Shown piece by piece: positions 45,577-54,777 of a stretch of DNA of 64,000 nucleotides (position 1 is the first letter of the stretch; each line of letters opens with the position of its first letter). The DNA is from an uncultured Bacteroides sp. (GTDB lineage Bacteria > Bacteroidota > Bacteroidia > Bacteroidales > Bacteroidaceae). Made by a program: the position numbers and the translations under genes. The notes under the pieces are model-generated. The model did not search any database. It was not told the DNA's origin and worked only from the letters and a program-made list of their open reading frames with translations. Location: contig NZ_CAUFUE010000008.1 of NCBI RefSeq assembly GCF_959029255.1, forward strand, positions 92,885 through 156,884, read 5' to 3'.

Positions 45577-47535
45577 ATGAAAGCAATAAGAATAATATAT
45601 GGATTAGTTTTGCTATTATTACTAAATAGCTGTAACAGATTTCATTCCGTCCCTGATGGTGTAGAAGAAACCTTGACCCAAGCCGGCGATAACCGAAAAG
45701 AGCTATTTAAAGCAATTCAACACTATCAGGAAAATAACGACTCTTTAAAACTGAAAGCTGCCATATTCCTGATAAGTAATATGAAAGACAAAAACTTTCT
45801 TTCCGGCAAAGAAATCGATACTTATTACCAATTCATAGACTCTATTTTCCAAATAAAGCAACAAGAATACGATGTTCCTGCATTACGCGAAGCTTTTACG
45901 GAAAAAACAGGAATAACATTCAAAACGCTACATCCCGACATCAATTATGACGCCAAATCGTTATCTGCTGAATATCTAATAAATAACATAGATAACGCAT
46001 TTGCCGTTTGGAATAAATCATGGAACAAGCATCTCAATTTCTCAGATTTCTGTGAATTAATATTACCCTATAGGATAGGGAACGAATTACCAGAAGAATG
46101 GCGTCCTCGGTTTCAAAATGAGTATGGTGATATTATAAATTCAGATTCAGCAACAGCTCTCGAGGTATGCACGCAAATAAATGACACATTGATAAACAAA
46201 AGTATCCGCATTTATCCAGATGCAATCCTGCCTATTAATTTGCGCGCCAGTAGTTTGGCGAACATAAAATTTGGTCTTTGCGGTGATTGTGTTATGTTAG
46301 CTGTTTACGCCATGCGTGCTTTAGGTATTCCTGTTGCTGAATGTATTGTTCCACACTGGGGATTGAAAAACAGTGCACATTCTTTTAACGCCTTATACAA
46401 TAATGATAAAAAATTCTATGATTTTTTGGGAACAGAAGCCAATCCTGGCGAGCATCTTAAAATGTTTTTTGATTATGTACCTAAAATATACATGAAGACT
46501 TATAGCAAACAGGAAACATCCTTGGCTATGCAAAGTGGTGATGAAGATATCCCTTACTTTTTTAAGAATCCTTATTTAAAAGACATTACTACTGAATTTC
46601 CAGCCATTAATACAAGAAATGTTTCTATAGCAGTGCAAAACAAAACTAAAAACAAATTTGCTTATTTATGTGTATTTGACCCCCAAGGTTGGACTGCCGT
46701 CGCATGGGGGAACATCAAAAACAATAAAGTTACATTTCAAACTATAGGTACTGACATAGTATATCATTTAGCACTATTCCAAAACAAACAAATACAATTG
46801 ATAGGAAATCCTTTTTATCTAAATAAGGAAGGGGAAATACATTATTATACTCCTCAAAGTACAACTTTCGATAAAGTTCTGGAACGAAAAAATCCGGAAT
46901 CCAATTCTTGGGAACACATCTCTCAACAACTGATAGGAGGAGTATTCCAAGGATCAAATACGCGTAATTTCGAAAATCCCATAACATTCCATACCATAGA
47001 AGAAGAGCCTGATTTGCGATATATTACTATAGACGTCAACAATCAAGAAGCAGTAAAATATGTGAGATATCGTTCTTCTGAGCTAACATTAGGAAACATG
47101 GGTGAAGTGGAATTTTATGAAGAATATTCTAACGTTCCGCTAAAAGGAAAACCATTTGGGAAATACAAACCAAGTACTTATTTTCCTCGTAATGGAGTAG
47201 ATAAATTATTTGACGGTGATCCTCTAACCTTTTTCCACAGTAGCGACACCTTAAGTTGGGGAGCTTTAGAATTAAGCCATCCAGCTAAGATTTCCAGAAT
47301 ACGCTATATTATGCGTAACGATGATAATGGAATACGTAAAGGACATGAATATGAACTTTTCTATATGAAAGACGGAACATGGCGGTCACTTGGCAAACAA
47401 ATTGCGACAAAAGATGACAGTCTCCTTTATAAATCCTTACCCAAAGGTGCATTGTATTGGCTTCGAGATTATACGAAAGGACGAGAAGAAAGAATATTCG
47501 AAATAAACAATAATGGAAAAATAATCTGGCGTTAA
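45577..47535 (+). CDS. Transglutaminase-like lipoprotein
   Basis: This 652-residue protein has a lipobox signal (LLLLNSCNRF), so it is attached to a membrane facing the periplasm or surface. The central region (about 215-300) shows a transglutaminase/protease-fold core: the Cys in GLCGDCVMLAVYAMRALGIP, the His in SAHSFNAL, and a following Asp in YDFLG. The C-terminal part has beta-rich modules, including an F5/8-type discoidin-like stretch (DKLFDGDPLTFFHSSDTLSW). It could crosslink, cleave or condense the modified peptide, or process a surface glycoprotein; which one is not known. It lies directly before the radical SAM gene. Confidence 0.7.
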   Translation: MKAIRIIYGLVLLLLLNSCNRFHSVPDGVEETLTQAGDNRKELFKAIQHYQENNDSLKLKAAIFLISNMKDKNFLSGKEIDTYYQFIDSIFQIKQQEYDVPALREAFTEKTGITFKTLHPDINYDAKSLSAEYLINNIDNAFAVWNKSWNKHLNFSDFCELILPYRIGNELPEEWRPRFQNEYGDIINSDSATALEVCTQINDTLINKSIRIYPDAILPINLRASSLANIKFGLCGDCVMLAVYAMRALGIPVAECIVPHWGLKNSAHSFNALYNNDKKFYDFLGTEANPGEHLKMFFDYVPKIYMKTYSKQETSLAMQSGDEDIPYFFKNPYLKDITTEFPAINTRNVSIAVQNKTKNKFAYLCVFDPQGWTAVAWGNIKNNKVTFQTIGTDIVYHLALFQNKQIQLIGNPFYLNKEGEIHYYTPQSTTFDKVLERKNPESNSWEHISQQLIGGVFQGSNTRNFENPITFHTIEEEPDLRYITIDVNNQEAVKYVRYRSSELTLGNMGEVEFYEEYSNVPLKGKPFGKYKPSTYFPRNGVDKLFDGDPLTFFHSSDTLSWGALELSHPAKISRIRYIMRNDDNGIRKGHEYELFYMKDGTWRSLGKQIATKDDSLLYKSLPKGALYWLRDYTKGREERIFEINNNGKIIWR

Positions 47536-47554
47536 ATTAGTTAAATTAAATGAT

Positions 47555-48919
47555 ATGGAATTGCTAAGAACATCATCATACATGATTCCAATACAATTGG
47601 AATGTGATTCTTCAAAATACATGTTGATTCATGGTTATACCGGCGCCATTGATATAGTTACCAATAAGTTAGCCTCCAAACTAATGCAAGGAAATTATAT
47701 TGATGGGACGGCATTTTCCAACGAGACTCTAAAGGTTTTAATTAAAAGAGGATACATAACAACGAAAAGTAAAGAAGAGGAATATAATTATGCAGCAAGA
47801 TTAGCTTGCGCTATTCACAGAAAAGACGAAATACTCTTTAAAACTTTCACATGGATAGTTACTTACAATTGCAATTTTAGATGTCCTTATTGCTTTGAAA
47901 ATAGAGAAACTAAAGATTCGCTTCGATATGTATCTTTTACGAAAGAGCAAGTAGACAAAACATTTGATGCAATGAAAAAAATAGAACCGAGAGTACAGCT
48001 ACAAAGTGACATAATAACATTGTATGGAGGTGAGCCTTTGCTAAAAGAAAACAAAGAAATTGTTACTTATATTGTTAGGGAAGGCAAAAAAAGAGGTTAT
48101 AAATTTCATGCCATAACCAATGGATATGATTTAGAAAAATATATAGACTTATTAGCTCCTAACTTAATTTGCCAGCTTCAAATCACAATTGATGGGACCA
48201 AAAAGTTTCACAACCAAAAAAGAATACATTACCAAGACCCTAATTCTTTTGATAAAATTATATCCAATATTCAGTTAATACTCCAGCAAAATACAGGTAT
48301 AAACATACATATCAGAGTAAATACGGATAATAACAACTTAGATGATTTTATTGAACTAAAATCTTATTTCCAACAAATAGGATTCTTAGAATATAAAAAC
48401 TTCACTATCTATTCAGCTTTAATCTCAGACAACGATTCCATATCTAAAGGAGACAAAGATAATTTAAGTATCTTATCCACTACAAATTACATTCGTAAAC
48501 AGACTGTAAAAGATACAATTTCTTTTTGTAATGGATATGATGACATTTACAAAAATATATACAATGCTATAAGTAATCAAAAAACGATTTCACTAAAAGC
48601 AACCTATTGCGCAGCCCAAACCGGAGGCTATGTATTTTCTCCATTTGGAGAAATTTATCCATGTTGGGAAATTGTAGGTAATAAAAAATACCAAATAGGG
48701 AGCTTATTAAAAGATTCCATAAAATGGAATGATGAAGAACTCAGGAAGTGGCGTTCACATGATATTTGTACATCTACCTGCAAACATTGCAAATTTGCAT
48801 TTTTATGTGGTGGTGGATGTCAAGCCATGAAGAACAATCATTGTACTTACTTTAGAGAAATATTAAAAAAAGCGACAAATAACGTCTATGAACGAGTTTG
48901 CGCAAATATGTCTAACTAA
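47555..48919 (+). CDS. Radical SAM/SPASM peptide maturase
   Basis: This 454-residue enzyme has an N-terminal part (about 1-90) that looks like a PqqD-type peptide-recognition fold. The radical SAM cluster motif is TYNCNFRCPYCF (Cys106, Cys110, Cys113), with the GGEP motif in YGGEPLL. The C-terminal SPASM domain holds auxiliary iron-sulfur ligands (Cys352, 370, 405, 409, 412, 418, 422, 430 and perhaps 449), with the typical CxxCKFAFLCGGGC arrangement. SPASM maturases install thioether or carbon-carbon crosslinks in peptides. The likely substrate is the 65-residue peptide encoded 14 bases downstream, which has three Cys. The reaction type is inferred. Confidence 0.9.
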   Translation: MELLRTSSYMIPIQLECDSSKYMLIHGYTGAIDIVTNKLASKLMQGNYIDGTAFSNETLKVLIKRGYITTKSKEEEYNYAARLACAIHRKDEILFKTFTWIVTYNCNFRCPYCFENRETKDSLRYVSFTKEQVDKTFDAMKKIEPRVQLQSDIITLYGGEPLLKENKEIVTYIVREGKKRGYKFHAITNGYDLEKYIDLLAPNLICQLQITIDGTKKFHNQKRIHYQDPNSFDKIISNIQLILQQNTGINIHIRVNTDNNNLDDFIELKSYFQQIGFLEYKNFTIYSALISDNDSISKGDKDNLSILSTTNYIRKQTVKDTISFCNGYDDIYKNIYNAISNQKTISLKATYCAAQTGGYVFSPFGEIYPCWEIVGNKKYQIGSLLKDSIKWNDEELRKWRSHDICTSTCKHCKFAFLCGGGCQAMKNNHCTYFREILKKATNNVYERVCANMSN

Positions 48920-48933
48920 ATAAACTTAAAATC

Positions 48934-49131
48934 ATGAAAAAGGAAAAAGAAATCCTTTCATTGAATTCTGATTTTTCAGAATTCAACCTTCAACAGTTGG
49001 AAGACCGTTTGGAAACAGATCCATTAGCAATTGGTGGTCTTGTAAATTTTACAGCAAATGCTGATGAACCTATGCCTGCATGTTTTATTAATGTTTGTCC
49101 CAATTTGACAAGTTGTCCAGAATTAAAATAG
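48934..49131 (+). CDS. Cys-containing RiPP precursor peptide
   Basis: This 65-residue peptide has a charged helical leader (MKKEKEILSLNSDFSEFNLQ, then QLEDRLETDPLAIGGLVNFT) and a C-terminal part PMPACFINVCPNLTSCPELK with Cys50, Cys55 and Cys61. A Gly-Gly pair is at 34-35, and Ala/Asp/Glu at 43-45 is a second possible cleavage zone. Position right after a SPASM maturase, small size and the leader/core split all fit a RiPP precursor; it has no signal peptide. An intercistronic hairpin follows, as often seen where the precursor must be made in excess. I do not recognise the core as a characterised peptide. Confidence 0.82.
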   Translation: MKKEKEILSLNSDFSEFNLQQLEDRLETDPLAIGGLVNFTANADEPMPACFINVCPNLTSCPELK

Positions 49132-49152
49132 ACAAACAGGCTTTTTATTATC

Positions 49153-49181
49153 GCACTTAAGCAGAAATTCTGCTTAAGTGC
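49153..49181 (+). terminator. Intercistronic stem-loop after precursor
   Basis: GCACTTAAGCAGAA-A-TTCTGCTTAAGTGC, with 14-base arms. It is followed by ATTAAAAAATTAAAA rather than a T tract, so on the plus strand it would stabilize or pause rather than fully terminate. It lies between precursor and receptor genes. Confidence 0.75.
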
Positions 49182-49202
49182 ATTAAAAAATTAAAAAAGA
49201 CA

Positions 49203-51482
49203 ATGAAATATATTCTTCTAAGCTTATTATTTTCATTTACTATAAATGCAAATGCTCAGCATATTCTTAAGGGAAATGTAATTGACAGGACTAACAAAGA
49301 AATTCCATATTTAAATATAAGAGTCCTTACAGCAGACTCTACCTTTGTTTATGGAACAATAACCGACAGTATAGGTAATTTTTCATTAAAAGGGATACAA
49401 CCTGGAAGTTACTTATTGGTAACCAGTTGTATTGGTTATATTCCCTTATATACTCCCATTTTGATGCCGGATAAAGATCTCCAAATACCACCCATTATCA
49501 TGGAAGATGAAAATATTGCATTAGAGGAAGTAACAATAAAAGGAGCATCATTCATCAGGCTAAAAGACCGTGTTTTGATTATTCCCGACAAGCAGGAGAT
49601 AAAACACGGCTCTACAGGATATGACTTACTTTACAATTTAATGATTCCCGGAATTGATGTTGATAAAAGAAAAGGTTCGGTGACCGGATTAAACGGTGGG
49701 GTTTCATTGTACATCAACGGTCAGAAGGCAGACTTTCGAGAAGTTCAGAGCCTACGTCCCCGAGATATAGAGAAAGTAGAGTATTTTGAAATGCCAACTG
49801 GAAAATATGCAGGCGAAACGTCTGTTATTAATTATATAACAAAACTACGTGAAACGGGCGGATATGTATCTATGGACGGGACGCAAAACATTGGATACTT
49901 AAAAGGAGACTACAATTTGGCAAGTAAAATCAGCCACAAAAACACCGACTACACTCTTTTTGGAGGATACTCAATGAATCGTTATACCAGCAATAAACAA
50001 GAAAGGGAAATATTCCATTTCGAAAATAGAGACACATATAGAGATATCGACACTTTTAATGCATTAACTAAAAACAACAATCAATATATACAGTTGAACA
50101 TAGACAATCGGACGGAACAACGCACTTTGAGTAGCAAGACCGGACTGGCAAGGACTGACGCTCCCGATAATTATATTGATAAAGATATTATTTACAATAA
50201 GGAAGAAGGCGGGAAATTCAATTCAAACAATGCATCCGACCAGAGAGGTTTAATGCCATTTGTTAATTTATATGGTCATTTCCAACTGACCCCCAAAAAG
50301 GCTTTAGATATATATTTAAAAGGAAGTTATACAAAAAATGAATACAGCCGCAGGTATACAGAAGAAAAATATAAATTCTTCACAGATGTGAAAGAACAAT
50401 TATATAGCATAGATTTTACCGGTAACTACAACGTTCAATTGAAACACCAAAATTCAACCGGTATTCAGCTAACTCATTTACATCAAGTCAGCTCTTCTAA
50501 TTACACCGGTGATTACGTAAACTGGAGTCACTTGTGGACAGCGGAAACTTTATTAACCGCACAATACAATCAACAAATTGGAAACAAATTTATGCTTAGC
50601 CTGCAAGGAGGAGTTGATATATTGAATTATAGAATACATGGTGATAAACATAACTTTTTCTTATCACCCTACTATAATATAATGATGAATTATCGAATAG
50701 AAACCAATCAATCGTTACTATTTACATTCAACAGAGGAAATTCAAATCCTCCTATCAATATGGTGAGCGCTGTAGATCAAAGTATTGACTCTCTACAAGT
50801 ACAAAGGGGCAACCCGACTTTAGACAAAGCAAACTACTATGTTGCATTTTTGATGTATAGTCTGCAAATTGGAAAGTTTAATTTTGAAGCATCAGGTTAC
50901 TGGTTTGGAGTAATGCCTACCATATCTTACAACTATTTTATTGAAAATGAAAAGCTTATCAATTCATATCATACAGACGGAGATTATCACCAGATAAGGG
51001 CAGGGCTTTCTACATCATACAAAGCCAATCAAAACCTAAGATTCAAAGCTACAGGCTACTATCAGTATTATAAAATGACAGGGAAATTTGCCGCAGACCA
51101 AGCTGAATGGATATTCTCATTAGATGCAAATTACTATTGGAAAGATTTTGCTTTTAATATTTATGGCAAAAGTACTTCAAGAATAGTATCCATGTATCCT
51201 TCGTATATGCGTTCACCCGCTTCATACGGTGCTTCGGTCAGTTGGAATCGTAACAACTGGAGTTTAGAAGCAGGAACCAACAATACATTCAGCCAGCACA
51301 ATAAAAATATTGAATATCTGACAACCGAAGTATACCAATACCATCGGACGAAATATAACAAGACAGATCAGGCTACCGGATATATAAGAGTAGCTTATAC
51401 CTTTGATTTCGGAAAGAAAGCATCTAAATCACAGAAAGATGTAAATACGATGATTAACAGTGCAATATTAAAATCAGAATAA
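49203..51482 (+). CDS. TonB-dependent-type outer-membrane barrel protein
   Basis: This 759-residue protein has a signal peptide (ending NANAQ), a carboxypeptidase-regulatory-like domain (about 22-100), a plug-like domain (about 110-215; GYDLLYNLMIPGIDVDKRKG, LYINGQKADFREVQSLRPRD) and a barrel to the C-terminus. No SusD partner follows, so it is not a glycan SusC. Barrels of this outer-membrane beta-barrel family in Bacteroidetes often move peptides, metals or siderophores. Here it may import the modified peptide or its metal complex, or serve as its exit or binding partner. It is part of the peptide operon. Confidence 0.78.
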   Translation: MKYILLSLLFSFTINANAQHILKGNVIDRTNKEIPYLNIRVLTADSTFVYGTITDSIGNFSLKGIQPGSYLLVTSCIGYIPLYTPILMPDKDLQIPPIIMEDENIALEEVTIKGASFIRLKDRVLIIPDKQEIKHGSTGYDLLYNLMIPGIDVDKRKGSVTGLNGGVSLYINGQKADFREVQSLRPRDIEKVEYFEMPTGKYAGETSVINYITKLRETGGYVSMDGTQNIGYLKGDYNLASKISHKNTDYTLFGGYSMNRYTSNKQEREIFHFENRDTYRDIDTFNALTKNNNQYIQLNIDNRTEQRTLSSKTGLARTDAPDNYIDKDIIYNKEEGGKFNSNNASDQRGLMPFVNLYGHFQLTPKKALDIYLKGSYTKNEYSRRYTEEKYKFFTDVKEQLYSIDFTGNYNVQLKHQNSTGIQLTHLHQVSSSNYTGDYVNWSHLWTAETLLTAQYNQQIGNKFMLSLQGGVDILNYRIHGDKHNFFLSPYYNIMMNYRIETNQSLLFTFNRGNSNPPINMVSAVDQSIDSLQVQRGNPTLDKANYYVAFLMYSLQIGKFNFEASGYWFGVMPTISYNYFIENEKLINSYHTDGDYHQIRAGLSTSYKANQNLRFKATGYYQYYKMTGKFAADQAEWIFSLDANYYWKDFAFNIYGKSTSRIVSMYPSYMRSPASYGASVSWNRNNWSLEAGTNNTFSQHNKNIEYLTTEVYQYHRTKYNKTDQATGYIRVAYTFDFGKKASKSQKDVNTMINSAILKSE

Positions 51483-51499
51483 ACAACGCAACAAATTAT

Positions 51500-52693
51500 A
51501 TGAACAAATACACCAATATACATATTCATTCATTATCATCTTCCACACAACAAGATGAGTATTTACTTTCTTATAACGGAATATACTATGCAGCTAACTA
51601 TTCCATTGTTGAATTATTGGAAGAATTACAGCAATCAGCTACTCTCGAAGAAGCTATAAAATCATATATTAACCGAAAGAAAGGCAGATACACCCCTGTA
51701 CAAGTAAAGCAAATTATAGACAAATATATTACTCCTTTTTTTGCTACCCACAAAAGAGACAATTCAACTTTCCTTTACAAAAAAGAGTTATTTCCAGCAA
51801 CAACCATCGACCAATTTTCAAACACTTTGAGTTTTTTGTTCAACAATATATATATATGGTCTGTTATAGTTTTAGCATTTATATTGGACTGTTGTTTCTT
51901 CTTCAGCATCAATGATTTATTGGCACTTGACTATAAAGTAAGCATCTATACCATTATTGGTTTATTCTTGTTTATGCTTACCTCTTCTTTCTTCCATGAA
52001 TTGGGACACGCTTCCGCCTGTAAACATTTCGGGATAAAGCATGGAGGTATAGGTTTCGGACTATATCTGAATTTTCCTGTACTTTACACAGATGTAACCG
52101 AGGTGTGGAAACTTGACAGAAAGAAACGTTGCATAGTTAATATTGCAGGTATTTACTTTCAATCTTTCTGCCTGATAGGTTTACTTATAGGATTCTTTTG
52201 GACAGGAAACGGAATGTTACGCTATATGATTCTTATCATGAATCTGGGCTTCCTAATGACATTGAATCCGTTCTTCAAGTTCGATGGTTATTGGGTTGCT
52301 TCGGATATATTAGGAGTACCAAACCTACGCGCACGTTCTACAGAACTTATCAGTTACCTCTACAAATGTATTCGTAAACAACCAGTCTTTACAAAGCCTT
52401 ATTTACTTCAAATTCGTACAACGGAAAAAATTGGGTTAGCGATATATTCTATTGTTGTTAATCTATTCATGGGATATTACTTCCTGTTTATTATTCCTAC
52501 GTTCATATACAATTTTGTGCACTCTTTCCCGGAAGAAGTGGAACAATTAATAATGTACTTATCCAACAATATAACCCCTCCTTTTGCCCTGATTCGCAAC
52601 ATAGGGTTGGAAGTTTTATTCTTCGGTCTTATGGTATATTTTCTGACAAAAACGCTACATCCTATAGTTAAACGTTGTCTTAATCATGCATAA
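51500..52693 (+). CDS. M50/site-2-type membrane protease, PqqD-like N-terminus
   Basis: This 397-residue protein has residues 1-85 that resemble a PqqD-type fold (DEYLLSYNGIYYAANYSIVE, TLEEAIKSYI). After that come several membrane helices with the zinc-protease motif FFHELGHA (H166, E167, H170) and the second-site NPFFKFDGYW (D262). M50 proteases cut within or near membranes; an M50-type protein belongs to the yydFGHIJ epipeptide operon of Bacillus. Here it may remove the leader of the modified peptide, or release the DNA-binding end of the membrane-anchored regulator. Its stop lies eight bases inside the next gene. Confidence 0.82.
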   Translation: MNKYTNIHIHSLSSSTQQDEYLLSYNGIYYAANYSIVELLEELQQSATLEEAIKSYINRKKGRYTPVQVKQIIDKYITPFFATHKRDNSTFLYKKELFPATTIDQFSNTLSFLFNNIYIWSVIVLAFILDCCFFFSINDLLALDYKVSIYTIIGLFLFMLTSSFFHELGHASACKHFGIKHGGIGFGLYLNFPVLYTDVTEVWKLDRKKRCIVNIAGIYFQSFCLIGLLIGFFWTGNGMLRYMILIMNLGFLMTLNPFFKFDGYWVASDILGVPNLRARSTELISYLYKCIRKQPVFTKPYLLQIRTTEKIGLAIYSIVVNLFMGYYFLFIIPTFIYNFVHSFPEEVEQLIMYLSNNITPPFALIRNIGLEVLFFGLMVYFLTKTLHPIVKRCLNHA

Positions 52694-54743
52694 CTTCTCA
52701 ATGAGATATTCTTTAGCCATAATTATTCTTATGATAATGACTAAGCAACTGTTTCAGATAGAAGATACTTACCAAATCGGAATGTTGCTCCTAGTCATCG
52801 GAATGATTATAATATGTCCTTTATCTTTCAAAAAATGGACATTTATAGACATCGGGTTAGGAATTATTACAATCTACGATATTATCTCCTGTTTTTATAG
52901 TAATTGTACGATACCTGCCATACGTACCGCAGTATTTTCAGCATCATGCATGGGAAGCTACCTGATACTACGGAGATTATTTGGCATACCTCGCATATCA
53001 CTGATATTTATACGAGGAAGTATTATTTCCATTGGAATTGCACTTATACTTGCTTTTTGCTCTTTCTTTATTTTCCGCAATTCGGTTTTCCGTGCCGGAT
53101 TTGAAGATACTTATCAATTTCGTTTTTTATTCCGCCCTTTGGGGTATATACCAAATGTATGGGCAGAATTATCTCTTATATCATTAGGATGGTTCTGCCT
53201 TGCCAGACGCTATTCTATATTTCTTAGTCTTTTTGCAATTCTTGCTATATTACTTTCATTCTCCCGAGGTGCATATATTGCACTGCTTGTTTATCTTATT
53301 ACTTGGGCAATAACCATGAAACCCTTAAGACAAAAAATTAAAATACCGGTCGCTTGCTTATCGGCTACAGTAATAATTGGCATTTTCTTTACTTCCGAAT
53401 TTAAAAATACTTTATCAATGAGTAGTACTGTGTCTCAACAACGAAGCACAGAGTGGCGAGTCAATGCCATTATATCTACGTGGAATATCTTAAAAGAATA
53501 TCCTTTTTTCGGTCAGGGAAATAATAGTTATACTTTCGCAATTGACCGTATATCGAACCAAGACAGTACACAAAACTATACATCTTATGCCCCTAATCTG
53601 CTGATACAACTACTAATAGAAAAAGGTATTATAGGAACACTATTCTATTTAATATTGGCAATCGTAATTTGCATATATTTATGGAAACATCGGTTCTCTA
53701 CAGATGTCTGCATTATCGGTTGTACCCTATTAGCACTATTCGTCAAAGAAATGACACAATCTACTATAACAAGCACACCATTCACATGTTTTTCTGTATA
53801 TATTCTACTGGCATTAATGCAAAGAAAAGAAGAAAGTACAGAGAATATCAAAACCGGAACAGAATACAAAAACTTTTTAATACCGGGAATAGTATTGCTG
53901 ATATATGTAGTTGGATGTATAATCAACAAAATTTCGTATCATAATGAAGAGATATGCAAAGATAGCTTCGCAGAATTGGCCAAAGGAAACACGACAAATG
54001 CAGCCCAACTAATTGAAAAAACAGGGAAACAAGTTCCCTATCTAGTCCAACGTGGAATATTATATACTGAATGTTATTTGAAGACAAAGGAACGAACTTA
54101 TGCCGACAAAGCAGAACTGTCTCTGGCTGAAGCACATGAACGTCAACCCAAAGATGTACACATCAACTATCTACAGGCATATTTATATCTACAAAAAGGA
54201 GAAAACGAGAAAGCATCTTCCTTATTAACCAGGTTGGCAACCTGCTACCCTAAAAATTCTCTCTTTTTATACACATTGGGAGAAAACCTCTATCGAAACG
54301 GAAAAAAGAAGAAAGCATTAGCTTATTGGGCTGATGCTATTTATCTTACTCCACGATTACTCTCCATGAAACGCATTACAAACTTACAACACCACGACCA
54401 AGTGTTTTACGATTCATTAAAATACCAATTATGCACATTAGACACAATTAAATTACGTACTCCAATTGATTGGGCACGCTATGGTTATATCATGTATTGG
54501 TACGGCAATCAGCAAACGGCAACATTATATTTAAAGAAGGCAGTTACCCTTCTACCTAATTTGGCTACTCCATGGCATTTGCTGGGAGAAGAGAAGAAAT
54601 ATCGTCTTTTAACTTTTGGAGCATTTCAAGGAGACAGTTCTTATGTTCCACACGAACAGGAAATGACAGATAAACGATTGCTGTACCTTGCCTATAAATT
54701 TAAATTCCAAAGTTGGTATGGATGTTGTCTAAGTGAATATTAA
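52686..54743 (+). CDS. O-antigen-ligase-like membrane protein with TPRs
   Basis: This 685-residue protein has about a dozen predicted membrane helices (1-420) with the Wzy_C/O-antigen ligase pattern: SFSRGAYIALLVYL, a periplasmic loop with STEWRVNAI and YPFFGQGNNSY, and IEKGIIGTLFYLI. The C-terminal portion (about 430-685) is TPR-like (AYLYLQKGENEKASSLLTRL, LYRNGKKKKALAYWADA). The superfamily transfers lipid-linked glycan to lipid A or, in PglL-type members, to Ser/Thr of proteins. As the last gene of a peptide operon, it may glycosylate the peptide or anchor it; this is inferred. It overlaps the protease gene, which implies coupled expression. Confidence 0.78.
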   Translation: MHNFSMRYSLAIIILMIMTKQLFQIEDTYQIGMLLLVIGMIIICPLSFKKWTFIDIGLGIITIYDIISCFYSNCTIPAIRTAVFSASCMGSYLILRRLFGIPRISLIFIRGSIISIGIALILAFCSFFIFRNSVFRAGFEDTYQFRFLFRPLGYIPNVWAELSLISLGWFCLARRYSIFLSLFAILAILLSFSRGAYIALLVYLITWAITMKPLRQKIKIPVACLSATVIIGIFFTSEFKNTLSMSSTVSQQRSTEWRVNAIISTWNILKEYPFFGQGNNSYTFAIDRISNQDSTQNYTSYAPNLLIQLLIEKGIIGTLFYLILAIVICIYLWKHRFSTDVCIIGCTLLALFVKEMTQSTITSTPFTCFSVYILLALMQRKEESTENIKTGTEYKNFLIPGIVLLIYVVGCIINKISYHNEEICKDSFAELAKGNTTNAAQLIEKTGKQVPYLVQRGILYTECYLKTKERTYADKAELSLAEAHERQPKDVHINYLQAYLYLQKGENEKASSLLTRLATCYPKNSLFLYTLGENLYRNGKKKKALAYWADAIYLTPRLLSMKRITNLQHHDQVFYDSLKYQLCTLDTIKLRTPIDWARYGYIMYWYGNQQTATLYLKKAVTLLPNLATPWHLLGEEKKYRLLTFGAFQGDSSYVPHEQEMTDKRLLYLAYKFKFQSWYGCCLSEY

Positions 54744-54777
54744 GAATAAATAGCGCAAATACAGATAAAAAGAAGCA

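Noticed and set aside
51500..52693. Peptide ABC exporter subunit
   Set aside because: No nucleotide-binding motif; HELGH and NPFFKFDG mark a zinc membrane protease.
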